Positions 26,699 to 35,494 of a stretch of 64,000 nt of DNA are shown here, piece by piece. The notes beneath the pieces are model-generated. The model saw nothing but the letters and a program-made list of their open reading frames with translations. It made no database searches and was not told the DNA's origin. Each line of letters starts with the position of its first letter. The first letter of the stretch is position 1. The position numbers and the translations under genes were made by a program. The stretch spans positions 124,001 to 188,000 of the forward strand of contig CAVTOD010000005.1 of the NCBI GenBank assembly GCA_963736305.1, given 5' to 3'. This DNA comes from DASUPK01 sp963736305 (GTDB taxonomy: Bacteria > Actinomycetota > Thermoleophilia > Solirubrobacterales > 70-9).

Positions 26699-28087
26699 TC
26701 AGACCCGCTCGGCACGGCGCGCCTTGACCGCGTACATCGCGCGGTCGGCGTGGGCGAGAACGTCGTCGACGTCGGCCGTCGCTGCGTCGATCATCCCGAC
26801 CCCAACGCTCGCGCTTATCCGCAGCGACCGCTCGCTCTCGAGAAAGGGCGCGGATGCGATCTCGCGCATCAGATCGTCCGCCACGGTCTGAGCTCGGGCG
26901 CGGTCCACCCGCTCGAGCGCGATGCCGAACTCGTCCCCGCCCAGACGGCCGACGGCGTCACCCGGCCGCAGGCGGGCGCTCAGCACGCCGGCGACCGTCT
27001 TCAGCGCGGCATCCCCCGCCTGGTGCCCGAATGCATCGTTGAGCTCCTTGAGGCGATCGACGTCCAACATCAGCAGGGCGGCGCTGTCGCCGTAGCGCTG
27101 CGCGCGCTGCCAGATCCGCTCGATCTCCTGCCGGAAGCGACGCCTGTTCCAGACCCCTGTGAGCGGGTCGTGATCGGCCATCAGGCGCAGCTCCCCCTCG
27201 AGGCGATCGCGTTCGGTCTCGAGCGCCCCCAGGACCCGCGCGGTCGAGAGCCCAGCCAGGGTGAGCGCCACGCCCTCCGCCAACACGACCAGAGCGAGTT
27301 CGAGCGTCAGCGAGTAGTCCTGCTGCCTCGCAGCGAGCTGGAAGATGAAGCCGCCGATCAGCGGCACAGCGATCGCCGCGGGCAGGGCGCGGCGACAGGC
27401 GACGCCCACCGCGCCGGAGAGCACGAAGGGACGGAGCCACCATCGCTCGGGCCTCAGTGCTGCCCCGGCGGTCACGAGGAGCAAGAAGGCGATCAACCCC
27501 TGGACCGAGATCGCCTGCACCCCGTTGGCGTGCCACAGATACCCGCCCGCGAACAGATAGGCGATCAGAAAGACGAGGGCGATCGCGCTGATCGCGGTCA
27601 TCGCGAGCGTCGCCAGCCAACCCCAGAGCCTCCCGTGCACGTCGTAAAGCAACAACCAGAGCGCCCCGATCGCGAACTGCACCGCGGTCTCGGGCTCGGG
27701 GCGGCCGGGATCGTGGACTCCGGCCGGATCGTTGAGGCTCACGTCGATCCCCAGGTTCACGCCGATCACGTACTCGGCGAGCGTGAGCAGCGTCAGGACC
27801 AGGATCGCCCCCGCGAGCAGGCGAGCGACCGTACGACCGCGTGAGGTGGACCGGGCGATCAGGATCGTCGCGATGCCCAGGGCGATCAGGTACACGCTGG
27901 TCGCCACCGTCATCACGGAGTCCTTGCCCAGCGTCGCGGAGCGCAGCCGATCCAGGTCGGCAACCGCACCGGCCAGGCTGACGATGCCGATGAGGACCGC
28001 GACGGCGGCACATGGCACGGTGAGCCGGCGCAGGCGGCCGGCGATCCCCTCGTCGATGCCGACTGAGAGCGGCCGACGGACGCTCAC
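26699..28087 (-). CDS. Membrane-bound diguanylate cyclase (GGDEF)
   Basis: A 462-residue protein. Residues 20-280 hold about eight hydrophobic helices forming a membrane sensor region. The C-terminal GGDEF domain (about 300-460) has an intact RLGGDEFGIALERV active site, so it should make c-di-GMP from two GTP. An RxxD inhibitory site (RPGD) sits five residues before GGDEF, consistent with product feedback inhibition. Start GTG 28087 lies 19 bp from asd, on the same strand. The input signal is unknown. A second GGDEF protein is encoded at 33388. Confidence 0.9.
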   Translation of the reverse strand: MSVRRPLSVGIDEGIAGRLRRLTVPCAAVAVLIGIVSLAGAVADLDRLRSATLGKDSVMTVATSVYLIALGIATILIARSTSRGRTVARLLAGAILVLTLLTLAEYVIGVNLGIDVSLNDPAGVHDPGRPEPETAVQFAIGALWLLLYDVHGRLWGWLATLAMTAISAIALVFLIAYLFAGGYLWHANGVQAISVQGLIAFLLLVTAGAALRPERWWLRPFVLSGAVGVACRRALPAAIAVPLIGGFIFQLAARQQDYSLTLELALVVLAEGVALTLAGLSTARVLGALETERDRLEGELRLMADHDPLTGVWNRRRFRQEIERIWQRAQRYGDSAALLMLDVDRLKELNDAFGHQAGDAALKTVAGVLSARLRPGDAVGRLGGDEFGIALERVDRARAQTVADDLMREIASAPFLESERSLRISASVGVGMIDAATADVDDVLAHADRAMYAVKARRAERV

Positions 28088-28105
28088 GGGAGAGACACGA
28101 TCGGG

Positions 28106-29176
28106 CTAGGCGGCCGACCCGGCGATGGAGACGGCCCCCACCGGCACGCGCACCAGGTCCCGCTCATGGAGCAGCTCCGCGACCTGGACGGCGTTGGTGG
28201 CGGCCCCCTTGCGCAGGTTGTCGCCGACGACCCAGAGGTTGAGGCACCGCTCGTGCGAGGGATCGCGCCGGATCCTGCCGACCAGGACCTCGTCGCGGCC
28301 CGCCGCGGCGATCGGCAGCGGATAGATCCCTGCGCCCGGATCGTCGAGCACGACCAGGCCGGGGAATTCGGAGAGCGCCTCGCGGCACTCCTCCGGGGAG
28401 AGGTCCCGCTTCGTCTGGACATTGACCGACTCGGAGTGGCCGGTGATCACGGGAACCCGCGCGCAGGTCGCCGAGATCCCGACGTCCTCGGTCAGCCCGA
28501 GGATCTTGCGCGTCTCGGCCATCACCTTGCGCTCCTCGGTCGTGTAGTCGTCGCCGTCCTTGAAGGTCTCAACCTGCGGGAGCACGTTGAAGGCCACCTG
28601 GTGCGGATAGACGCTCGGCTCTACCGGCTTGCCGTCGAGCACTGCCTTCGACTGCTCGCGCAACTCGGTGATTGCGTTTCGGCCGGTGCCGGAGACCGAC
28701 TGGTAGGTCGAGACGATCAGTCGCTCGATCCCGGCGGCGTCGAGAATCGGCTTCAGAGCGACCATCAGCTGCATCGTCGTGCAGTTCGGGTTGGCGACCA
28801 GCCCGTTGTGATCGGCCACCGCGTCGTCGTTGACGCCGGCTACGACCAGCGGAACGTCCTCGTGCATGCGCCAGGTGCTCGTGTTGTCGACGACGACCGC
28901 TCCGGCAGAGATCAGCTTCGGAGCCCACTCGGAGCTCACCTTTCCGCCGGCCGAGCTGAGCACGAGGTCGAGGCCCCGGATCGAATCCTCTGTCAGCTCC
29001 TGCACCTCGACGTCGGAGCCCGCGAAGCTCACCTTGCTCCCCGCCGAACGTGCGGACGCAAGCGGCACGAGCTCGCTCACCGGGAACTTGCGCTCGGCGA
29101 GCACCTCGAGGATCGTCGAGCCGACGGCGCCAGTCACACCCACGACCCCAACCCGGTAGGGACCCTGGCCGGTCAC
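28106..29176 (-). CDS. asd: Aspartate-semialdehyde dehydrogenase
   Basis: A 356-residue enzyme reducing aspartyl phosphate to aspartate semialdehyde, for Lys, Met, Thr and diaminopimelate synthesis. The NADP motif GVTGAVGS is at 13-20. The catalytic Cys lies in ANPNCTTMQ (C132), the substrate-binding segment STYQSVSGTGR follows, and the active-site His is in ITGHSESV. Start GTG 29176 overlaps the lysC stop (GTGA). lysC and asd are thus translationally coupled, as in many actinobacteria. Confidence 0.93.
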   Translation of the reverse strand: MTGQGPYRVGVVGVTGAVGSTILEVLAERKFPVSELVPLASARSAGSKVSFAGSDVEVQELTEDSIRGLDLVLSSAGGKVSSEWAPKLISAGAVVVDNTSTWRMHEDVPLVVAGVNDDAVADHNGLVANPNCTTMQLMVALKPILDAAGIERLIVSTYQSVSGTGRNAITELREQSKAVLDGKPVEPSVYPHQVAFNVLPQVETFKDGDDYTTEERKVMAETRKILGLTEDVGISATCARVPVITGHSESVNVQTKRDLSPEECREALSEFPGLVVLDDPGAGIYPLPIAAAGRDEVLVGRIRRDPSHERCLNLWVVGDNLRKGAATNAVQVAELLHERDLVRVPVGAVSIAGSAA

Positions 29177-30462
29177 GGGCTCACCGTCGGGCGGTGCTCG
29201 GTGCCGGTCGGCTCCTCCTTGCGGATCGCGTCCTCGCCCAGCTCGAAGGAGGTGTGGAGGGCCTCGACCGCCTGGGGAACCTGGTCGGCTCGGATCACGC
29301 AGGAGATCTTGATCGGCGAGGTGGAGATCATCTCGATATTGATCTTGTTCTCGCCAAGGACACGGAAGACCGTGGCGGCCACACCCGGATGGCTTCGCAT
29401 CCCGGCGCCGATGATCGAGACCTTGCCCATGGACTCGTCGGTCTCGATGCCGATCTCGGAGTCCTCGATCCGGATCGCATCGACGGCCGCCTCGAGCTCC
29501 GCGGCCTCGACCGTGAACGAGAGGTCCGCCCCACCGTCGTGGGAGACCGGCTCGTTCTGGATGATCATGTCGACGTTGATGTTGGCGTCGGCGAGCGCCC
29601 CGAAGATCCGGCCGGCGACCCCGGGCTCGTCGGGCACGCCGGTGAGCGTGACGCGGGCCTCGTCGGTCGAGTGGGTGACGGCTGTTACGGAAGGTTGCTC
29701 CAAGGTCTCCTGCTCCGAGACGACGAGGGTACCGGTGCCCTCATCGGCGGAGCTGCGGCAGTGGATCCGGACACCGCGGTTGCGGCCGTACTCGACGGCC
29801 CGGAGCTGCAGCACCCTCGCGCCCGAGGACGCCATCTCCAGCATCTCCTCGTAGGAGACGACCGGGAGCTTGTGCGCGTCCGGGACGATCCTCGGGTCGG
29901 CGCTGAAGACCCCGGCGACGTCCGTATAGATCTCGCACTCCTGAGCGCCAAGCGCAGCGGCGAGGGCCACGGCGGTGGTGTCGGAGCCACCCCGCCCCAG
30001 CGTCGTCACGTCGTGGCTGTCCGTGGAGACGCCCTGGAAGCCCGCGACCAGCACGATCGAGTCCTCCTCCAGCGCGGTGCGGATGCGATCGGCGCGCACG
30101 TCGATGATCCGCGCCTTGGTGTGGGAGGAGTCGGTGACGATTCCGGCCTGGGAGCCGGTCAGGGAGATCGCCCGGTGGCCGAGGTCGTTGATCGCCATGG
30201 CGCAGAGCGCGCACGACTCCCGCTCGCCGATCGAGAGCAGCATGTCCATCTCGCGCGGGTCGGGCCGCGGCGAGATCTCGCGGGCCGCCTCCAGCAGGCG
30301 GTCAGTGGTCTTGCCACGCGCCGAGAGCACGGCGACGACCCGCTGGCCCTGCTCGCGGGCGGCGACGATCCGTCTCGCGGCACGCTTGAGCTCGTCGGTC
30401 CCCGAGACCGAGGTGCCGCCGAACTTCATCACCACGATGCCGTCTGTCTTGGTGGCGTTCAC
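29173..30462 (-). CDS. lysC: Aspartate kinase
   Basis: A 429-residue kinase catalysing the first step of the aspartate pathway. The ATP/aspartate motif KFGGTSV is at 13-19, and GRGGSDTTAVALAAAL in the middle. Two ACT domains fill the C-terminus (about 270-415), indicating feedback control by lysine and/or threonine. Start is GTG 30462. The beta subunit may also be made from an internal start, as known for this type, but I see no specific signal for it. It forms an operon with asd. Confidence 0.93.
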   Translation of the reverse strand: MNATKTDGIVVMKFGGTSVSGTDELKRAARRIVAAREQGQRVVAVLSARGKTTDRLLEAAREISPRPDPREMDMLLSIGERESCALCAMAINDLGHRAISLTGSQAGIVTDSSHTKARIIDVRADRIRTALEEDSIVLVAGFQGVSTDSHDVTTLGRGGSDTTAVALAAALGAQECEIYTDVAGVFSADPRIVPDAHKLPVVSYEEMLEMASSGARVLQLRAVEYGRNRGVRIHCRSSADEGTGTLVVSEQETLEQPSVTAVTHSTDEARVTLTGVPDEPGVAGRIFGALADANINVDMIIQNEPVSHDGGADLSFTVEAAELEAAVDAIRIEDSEIGIETDESMGKVSIIGAGMRSHPGVAATVFRVLGENKINIEMISTSPIKISCVIRADQVPQAVEALHTSFELGEDAIRKEEPTGTEHRPTVSP

Positions 30463-30571
30463 AAGGCGACTGAGGATAGGTGAGCTTCACGCCCCCACTT
30501 AGAATGGCCGCCCGGATGGGAGCCGCAGGGCCGCGCGAGCGAATAGCCGTGTGAGCGAGATCACACCCCCT

Positions 30572-30592
30572 GATATATCGGATTGATATATC
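30572..30592 (+). promoter_or_regulatory. PadR-type operator: two GATATATC palindromes
   Basis: GATATATC occurs at 30572-30579 and again at 30585-30592, with 13 bp between their starts, in an otherwise GC-rich spacer. Each is self-complementary, and together they form a larger symmetric site. PadR repressors bind ATAT-rich palindromes of this kind. The second copy ends 8 bp before the ATG of the PadR gene, so bound protein would block its own transcription or translation. Confidence 0.6.
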
Positions 30593-30600
30593 TATGCGCT

Positions 30601-31155
30601 ATGGAGCTGAGCGGGACTGGGAAGGTGATCTTGGGAATGCTCGCGGCGCGCCCGCGCTCCGGCTACGAGATCAAGCAGCTCGTCGACAACTCGGCCCGCT
30701 TCTTCTGGGCCGCCAGCTACGGGCAGATCTATCCGGAGCTGAAGCGCCTCGAGAAAGAGGGGCTGGTCACCGGAAGTGATTCCGCGCAAGGCGCCCGGCA
30801 GCGGACGACCTACAAGCTGACCGCCGCCGGCAAGCGCGCGGCGCGCGAGTGGATCGCGCGAGCGCCCGAGGTCTTCGAGCTCCGCGACGAGGGTCTGCTG
30901 GAGCTCTTCTTCGCCGGCGCGATCGATCCGGCGCGCGGGCCTGAGATCGCCCGGGAGCGCGCCGCAAGGGCAGCGGCAAGCGCCGCGGAGCTACGGGCGA
31001 TCGAGGAGCAGGTCGAGAAGCTCGGGAAGCACGAGGGTCCGGACCACAGCCCGGACGCCGGCTCCATGACGGTCCTGCGGTACGGCATCGAGATGAACGA
31101 ATGGGCGGCGGCGTGGTTCGAGCGCGCCGCCGAGAACCTGAAAAGACGGGGGTAG
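30601..31155 (+). CDS. PadR family transcriptional regulator
   Basis: A 184-residue regulator. Residues 3-75 are the winged helix of PadR proteins (GKVILGMLAARPRSGYEIKQ, then SYGQIYPELKRLEKEGLV). The C-terminal half is a Vir-like coiled region for dimerisation. I chose ATG 30601 over an in-frame TTG upstream because it matches the family start and lies after the operator. The stop is 2 bp before the ATG of an MMPL exporter, so it most likely represses this exporter until a ligand is bound. Confidence 0.9.
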   Translation: MELSGTGKVILGMLAARPRSGYEIKQLVDNSARFFWAASYGQIYPELKRLEKEGLVTGSDSAQGARQRTTYKLTAAGKRAAREWIARAPEVFELRDEGLLELFFAGAIDPARGPEIARERAARAAASAAELRAIEEQVEKLGKHEGPDHSPDAGSMTVLRYGIEMNEWAAAWFERAAENLKRRG

Positions 31156-31157
31156 AG

Positions 31158-33311
31158 ATGTTCAACGGACTCGCATCGCTCGCTCAGCGCCGCGGCCGGC
31201 GCGTCGTGATCTTCGCCGCGGTTTTCTTCGTCGTTGCGGGTGCGGTCGGCGGCGGGGTCGCCAGCAAGCTCGCGCCCTACGGCGCGGACGACCCGGCGAC
31301 CGAGAGCGTCAAGGCCAGCGATCGCCTGGAGGCCGACGGCTACCGGCAGGCGGAGGTCATCGTGCTCGCACAGAACGTCTCGCCGAGCAGCCCGTCCGGG
31401 AAGCACCGGATCGCCCAGCTCGAGGCACAGCTGAAGCGCAATTCGGATGTCGCGACGGTGACGGGCTACCTGGAGACCCACAGCCAGGACTTCGTCTCGC
31501 ATGGCGGCGATGCGACCTACCTCGCGGTCGGCCTGAAGCCGACCGACGACAAGGAGCAGCAGGACGCCGCGAAAGGGATCGCCGACGACCTCGATGGCCA
31601 GCCCGGCATCAGCGTCGGCGGGATCGCCCTGGCGCAGGAGCAGGTCAACAAGCAGGTCGAGAAGGACCTGCGGATGGCGGAGCTGCTCGCCTTCCCGATC
31701 CTGTTCCTGCTCTCGCTGCTCTTCTTCCGCAGCGGCGTGGCGGCTCTGCTGCCGCTGATGATCGGGGGCCTGGCGATCGTGAGCACTTTCCTGGCCCTCC
31801 GGATCGCCAACGAGCTCGTCGACGTCTCGATCTTCGCCCTCAACCTGACGACCGGCCTCGGTCTGGGGCTGGCGATCGACTACAGCCTGTTCATCGTCTC
31901 GCGCTACCGGGAGGAGATCGCCAAGTCCGGCCCGGGCGCCGACGCGATGAGGCGCACGCTGAACACGGCCGGGCGCACCGTGCTCTTCTCCTCGATCACG
32001 GTCGCTGTGGCGCTCGCCTCGCTGACCGTCTTCCCTCAGCGCTTCCTCTACTCGATGGGCCTGGGCGGCGCCCTCGTCGCGCTGCTCGCCTCGCTGATCG
32101 CCCTGACCGTGCTGCCGGCGGTCCTCGCACTGCTCGGCAACCGGGTGAACGGCATGGCGCCGCGCTTCCTGCAGCGGCGCGCCGAGCGGGACGCAACCGT
32201 CACGGAGTCCGGCTTCTGGTACCGGCTCTCGCGCTTCGTTATGCGCCGGCCGATCCCCATCGCCACCGCGACCGCAGCCCTGCTGATCGTCCTCGGGATC
32301 CCGTTCTACTCGCTCAAGTTCACCTCGGTCGACGCCCAGGTGCTGCCCGAGAGCGCGAGTGCCCGGCAGGTCGACAACGTCATGCGGGCCGAGTTCCCGC
32401 CCTTCCATGACACGCCCGTGCTCGCGCTTGTCGAGAACGCGACGCCGTCATCCCTCAGCGCTGTTCACCGGCAGCTCGCCGGGGCGCAGGGCATCGCGGA
32501 GGTGCAGCCGCCGATCCGGCTTGCGGGCGGCGACGCGGTGATCCAGGCCTTCCAGTCGGCGAGCTACATCTCGGATCAGAGCCGCAACGCCGTCAAGGAC
32601 ATCCGGGGCCTGCCCAGCCCCGACGGCTCGACCGTGCTCATCGGGGGCGCATCGGCCCACTTCGTCGACCTACAGTCGAGCCTCGCCTCGCACGGGCCGA
32701 TCGCCCTGGCGATCGTGATCGTGGCCACCCTGATCGTGCTCTTCCTGATGACGGGATCCGTCGTGCTGCCGGTCAAGCAGCTCCTGATGAACGCGCTCAA
32801 CCTGAGCGCGGTCTTCGGGATCATGGTCCTGATATTCCAGGACGGCCGGCTGGAGGGGCTGCTTGACTACCGCGGCCAGGGGGCGCTGGAGCAGACCATG
32901 CCGATTCTGCTGTTCGCTGTGGTCTTCGGGCTCTCGACGGATTACGGCGTCTTCCTGCTCTCGCGGATCAAGGAGGCCCGCGACAACGGGGCGAGCGACT
33001 CGGAGTGCGTCGCGATCGGCCTGGAGCGCACCGGCCGCATAGTCACGGCGGCCGCGGTGCTCTTCGCGATCGCGATCGGGGCATTCGCCACCTCCAAGAT
33101 CATCTTCATCAAGGAGAATGGCGTGGGAACCGCCCTGGCCGTGCTGATCGACGCCAGCCTGATCCGCGCCCTGCTGGTGCCCTCGCTGATGGAGCTGCTC
33201 GGACGCTGGAACTGGTGGGCGCCGCGGCCGCTCCGGCGCCTGCACTACCGCTTCGGCCTGAGCGAGACGAGCTCGGATCCACCACTCGCGGAGACGCCCA
33301 TCCAAGGCTGA
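31158..33311 (+). CDS. MMPL/RND family transporter
   Basis: A 717-residue exporter with 12 predicted transmembrane helices in the two-times-six RND layout and two large extracytoplasmic loops (about 35-175 and 395-525). Conserved helix-4 residues are in LGLGLAIDYSLFIVSRYREE, and the mirrored helix-10 segment is FGLSTDYGVFLLSRIKEARD. Proteins of this group use the proton gradient to export lipids or drugs. It is coupled to the PadR gene just upstream. An unrelated second MMPL transporter is encoded at 42443. Confidence 0.9.
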   Translation: MFNGLASLAQRRGRRVVIFAAVFFVVAGAVGGGVASKLAPYGADDPATESVKASDRLEADGYRQAEVIVLAQNVSPSSPSGKHRIAQLEAQLKRNSDVATVTGYLETHSQDFVSHGGDATYLAVGLKPTDDKEQQDAAKGIADDLDGQPGISVGGIALAQEQVNKQVEKDLRMAELLAFPILFLLSLLFFRSGVAALLPLMIGGLAIVSTFLALRIANELVDVSIFALNLTTGLGLGLAIDYSLFIVSRYREEIAKSGPGADAMRRTLNTAGRTVLFSSITVAVALASLTVFPQRFLYSMGLGGALVALLASLIALTVLPAVLALLGNRVNGMAPRFLQRRAERDATVTESGFWYRLSRFVMRRPIPIATATAALLIVLGIPFYSLKFTSVDAQVLPESASARQVDNVMRAEFPPFHDTPVLALVENATPSSLSAVHRQLAGAQGIAEVQPPIRLAGGDAVIQAFQSASYISDQSRNAVKDIRGLPSPDGSTVLIGGASAHFVDLQSSLASHGPIALAIVIVATLIVLFLMTGSVVLPVKQLLMNALNLSAVFGIMVLIFQDGRLEGLLDYRGQGALEQTMPILLFAVVFGLSTDYGVFLLSRIKEARDNGASDSECVAIGLERTGRIVTAAAVLFAIAIGAFATSKIIFIKENGVGTALAVLIDASLIRALLVPSLMELLGRWNWWAPRPLRRLHYRFGLSETSSDPPLAETPIQG

Positions 33312-33387
33312 ACCACGCCTGGAACCCGCTTCGTTCCGTAGTAATCACGGTCGTAGCAGCCACCAAGTCGCCGACGTAAGTAGGGCC

Positions 33388-34458
33388 GTGTACTCGAAAT
33401 CCATCACCTCATTGGCGAGGTGGCTTTGCCCCACCGACTTCGACCGCAAGCGTGCTGTCGATACGAGCGAGCGAATTCGGCGTGCGCGGGCGATCGTCGC
33501 AATCCTGATCGGCGCGTCGGCCATCCTCGTGGTCCCCGAGCTCGGCTGGCTGCCGCTCGCCATCTTCGCGGTGGAGTTCGCGTACCTCGCCGGGCTCGAC
33601 GGCCGGATGGAGCGCTCCAGCTACCCCGAGGTCCATGGGGCGGCCGGGATGTTCTCCACCGGGGTGGCCATGGCGGCATCGATCGTGGTGACCGGCGGCT
33701 CGGACAGTCCCCTCCTGCCTCTGCTGGCGGTCCCGATCGCCTTCATCGCCGCCCGCTTCCGCCCGAGGGTCGTCCTGGTGGGGGTGATCATGGGCGTGAT
33801 CGCGGTCCTCGGCATCGGTCTCGCCATGGATCCCGGAGGCCTGATCGGTGATCCCACTCGCCCAATCATCGCCATCATCGTCATCGTCGGGGCCGCAGCC
33901 ATCGCGGTGGCCATCCAGGGGGCCGAGGTCCAGCACCGGCAGGAATCAGTGATCGATCCCCTCACCGGTCTCCTCAATCGCAAGGCCCTCGAGTCGCGGT
34001 TCAACGAGATCGAGCAGCAGGCTCACGTGAGCGGGGGATCCGTCTGCGTGATCGAGCTCGACCTCGACCACTTCAAGCGCGTCAACGACTTCCTGGGGCA
34101 TGGCCGCGGCGACGCGGTGCTCCGCGACATGGCCTACGAGGTGCGCAAATCGCTGCGCACCTTCGAGCTGGTGTACCGGATCGGCGGTGAGGAGTTCCTG
34201 ATCATTCTCCCCGGCACGCCTCTCGATGGCGGCCTCGAGATCGCCGAGCGAATCCGCTGCCTCGTGTTGGATAGCCGCCCGGCGGGAGTGGAGATCACGG
34301 TGTCGCTCGGGGTCGCGCAGGCGAGCGGTCAGGGCGTTCGCTTCGAGCGTCTCTATGCCGAGGCCGACGAGGCCCTCTATCTGGCGAAGCGGCAGGGACG
34401 CAACCAGGTGGCCGCAAAGGCCGAGGCCGACCAGCCGGCGATGTCGCTGCCCGACTGA
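33388..34458 (+). CDS. Membrane-bound GGDEF protein
   Basis: A 356-residue protein starting at GTG 33388. Hydrophobic helices at about 32-70, 85-125 and 130-180 form a membrane part, followed by a GGDEF domain (about 190-345) with the variant signature YRIGGEEFLII. GGEEF is a functional variant in many diguanylate cyclases. The inhibitory RxxD site is not intact (RTFE at the corresponding place), unlike the protein at 26699, so product inhibition may be absent. It ends 42 bp before the DUF6458-like gene. Confidence 0.88.
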   Translation: MYSKSITSLARWLCPTDFDRKRAVDTSERIRRARAIVAILIGASAILVVPELGWLPLAIFAVEFAYLAGLDGRMERSSYPEVHGAAGMFSTGVAMAASIVVTGGSDSPLLPLLAVPIAFIAARFRPRVVLVGVIMGVIAVLGIGLAMDPGGLIGDPTRPIIAIIVIVGAAAIAVAIQGAEVQHRQESVIDPLTGLLNRKALESRFNEIEQQAHVSGGSVCVIELDLDHFKRVNDFLGHGRGDAVLRDMAYEVRKSLRTFELVYRIGGEEFLIILPGTPLDGGLEIAERIRCLVLDSRPAGVEITVSLGVAQASGQGVRFERLYAEADEALYLAKRQGRNQVAAKAEADQPAMSLPD

Positions 34459-34500
34459 GGTCCTTCAGACGCGCGGGCGACCACGGCTATGCTGGCGGCC

Positions 34501-34776
34501 GTGACTATCGCCACGGCCATATTCCTGATCGCGATCGGCGCGATCCTGCGCTACGCGATCAACGTCAACACCGACGTGATCAACATCCAGACCGTCGGGC
34601 TGATCCTGATGATCGCCGGCGGCGCCGGCCTGGCGCTCTCCCTGCTCTACGAGCTTGTCCAGCAGGGCGGGCCCCAAGGACAGCGACGAGGCTACCGCCT
34701 CGAAGCGGGTACGACGACCCCACCCGCCGCCTCTAGAGCGCCGAGGCGCTCCAGAGGCGGCGAGGTAAGCGTCTAG
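34501..34776 (+). CDS. Small two-helix membrane protein, DUF6458-like
   Basis: About 91 residues. Two transmembrane helices (about 2-20 and 30-52) are separated by a short loop, the layout of DUF6458 proteins, whose function is unknown. I favour GTG 34501, which gives the family-like start TIATAIFLIAIGAILRYAIN; ATG 34489 four codons earlier is the alternative. The C-terminal 25 residues are encoded by a strong inverted repeat that looks like a terminator, so the true protein tail is uncertain. Confidence 0.65.
   Translation: MTIATAIFLIAIGAILRYAINVNTDVINIQTVGLILMIAGGAGLALSLLYELVQQGGPQGQRRGYRLEAGTTTPPAASRAPRRSRGGEVSV
34725..34762. terminator. Strong 18-bp hairpin, possible bidirectional terminator
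   Basis: 34725-34742 and 34745-34762 are complementary with a single mismatch and only two bases between them. The stem contains GCCTCTAGAGCGCC on one arm and GGCGCTCCAGAGGC on the other. It lies within the last codons of the small membrane protein gene and just downstream of the degraded secreted-protein gene on the other strand, so it could stop transcription from both sides. No clear U tract follows on either side. Confidence 0.5.
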
Positions 34777-34805
34777 TTCGGCAAGGAGCGGGACAGGTGA
34801 ACTGT

Positions 34806-35420
34806 TCAAATCCGCCGTCCCGCCGCTGTACTTGGCGTTGAACCGCGTCGCTCTCCAGGCCGTTGTCTCCGGCGGGGTGCCGAGTGGGAGTCACACCGTC
34901 CGCGGTCGATGAAGGTGATGCTGTAGTCGAGGTGCCATCGCTACCGCCCGTCCTGGTGGCAGACCCCGAACTGAAGGTGCGATCCGGACGGCGAAGATCA
35001 GGTCGGTGAACCTCTCGCTGCCGGCCGGACCCATCACGTTCCGGAGAACGTCGTGTTCGGGATGGGGTTCGGAACCGACCTTGAACTCGCGATGGTTCCG
35101 CTCGGATCGAAGACGTAAAGGTCGTAGTCGACGTCGCTGGTGCCGCCATCGGACCAATTCAGCGTGGCGCGCACAACGGGCTGCCGGTGGTCGACGGGGG
35201 TACCGGTACCGGTACCGGTACCGAACTTGTTCCTGCACCTCTTCTTCGCCTTCTTTCGCTTCACCGGGTCCTGGATCCGCTTCGCCTTCTTCAGGCACTT
35301 CTTGAGCCCGGCCGTGTGGGCGACTGGATCGGCGCTCGCGGCGCCGCCGAACGTCGCGGTGATCGTGAAGGCCAACAGCGCGAGGAGCGCCGGGCCCAAA
35401 ATCCCCTTCTTCTGCCTCAT
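34806..35420 (-). pseudogene. Secreted protein with KKC motif and pre-peptidase-like domain, several frameshifts
   Basis: The ATG at 35420 follows GGGAGGGAACTG. The first frame encodes a signal peptide (ALLALLAFTITATFGGAASA), a Lys/Cys-rich stretch (LKKCLKKAKR, KKAKKRCRNKFG), a (Gly-Thr)n linker and a beta domain ending DYDLYVFDPSGT and NPIPNTTFSG. It then stops; the sense continues in another frame as NVMGPAGSERFTDLIF and in a third as WHLDYSITFIDRG, to a stop at 34806-34808. At least two single-base shifts, plus a stop in the last part, break it. Either it is decayed or the sequence carries indels. Confidence 0.6.
35199..35222. repeat. Four tandem copies of GGTACC
   Basis: A perfect hexanucleotide microsatellite, (GGTACC)x4, lies inside the broken secreted-protein gene and encodes the (Gly-Thr) linker. 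Copy-number change keeps the frame, so it alters linker length only. Confidence 0.9.
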
Positions 35421-35494
35421 CAGTTCCCTCCCCGATTCGATTCGGATAGCGAGCTGCGAGCCTACCCCAGGTGGGGGCGTCCGTCGAGGGCCCG

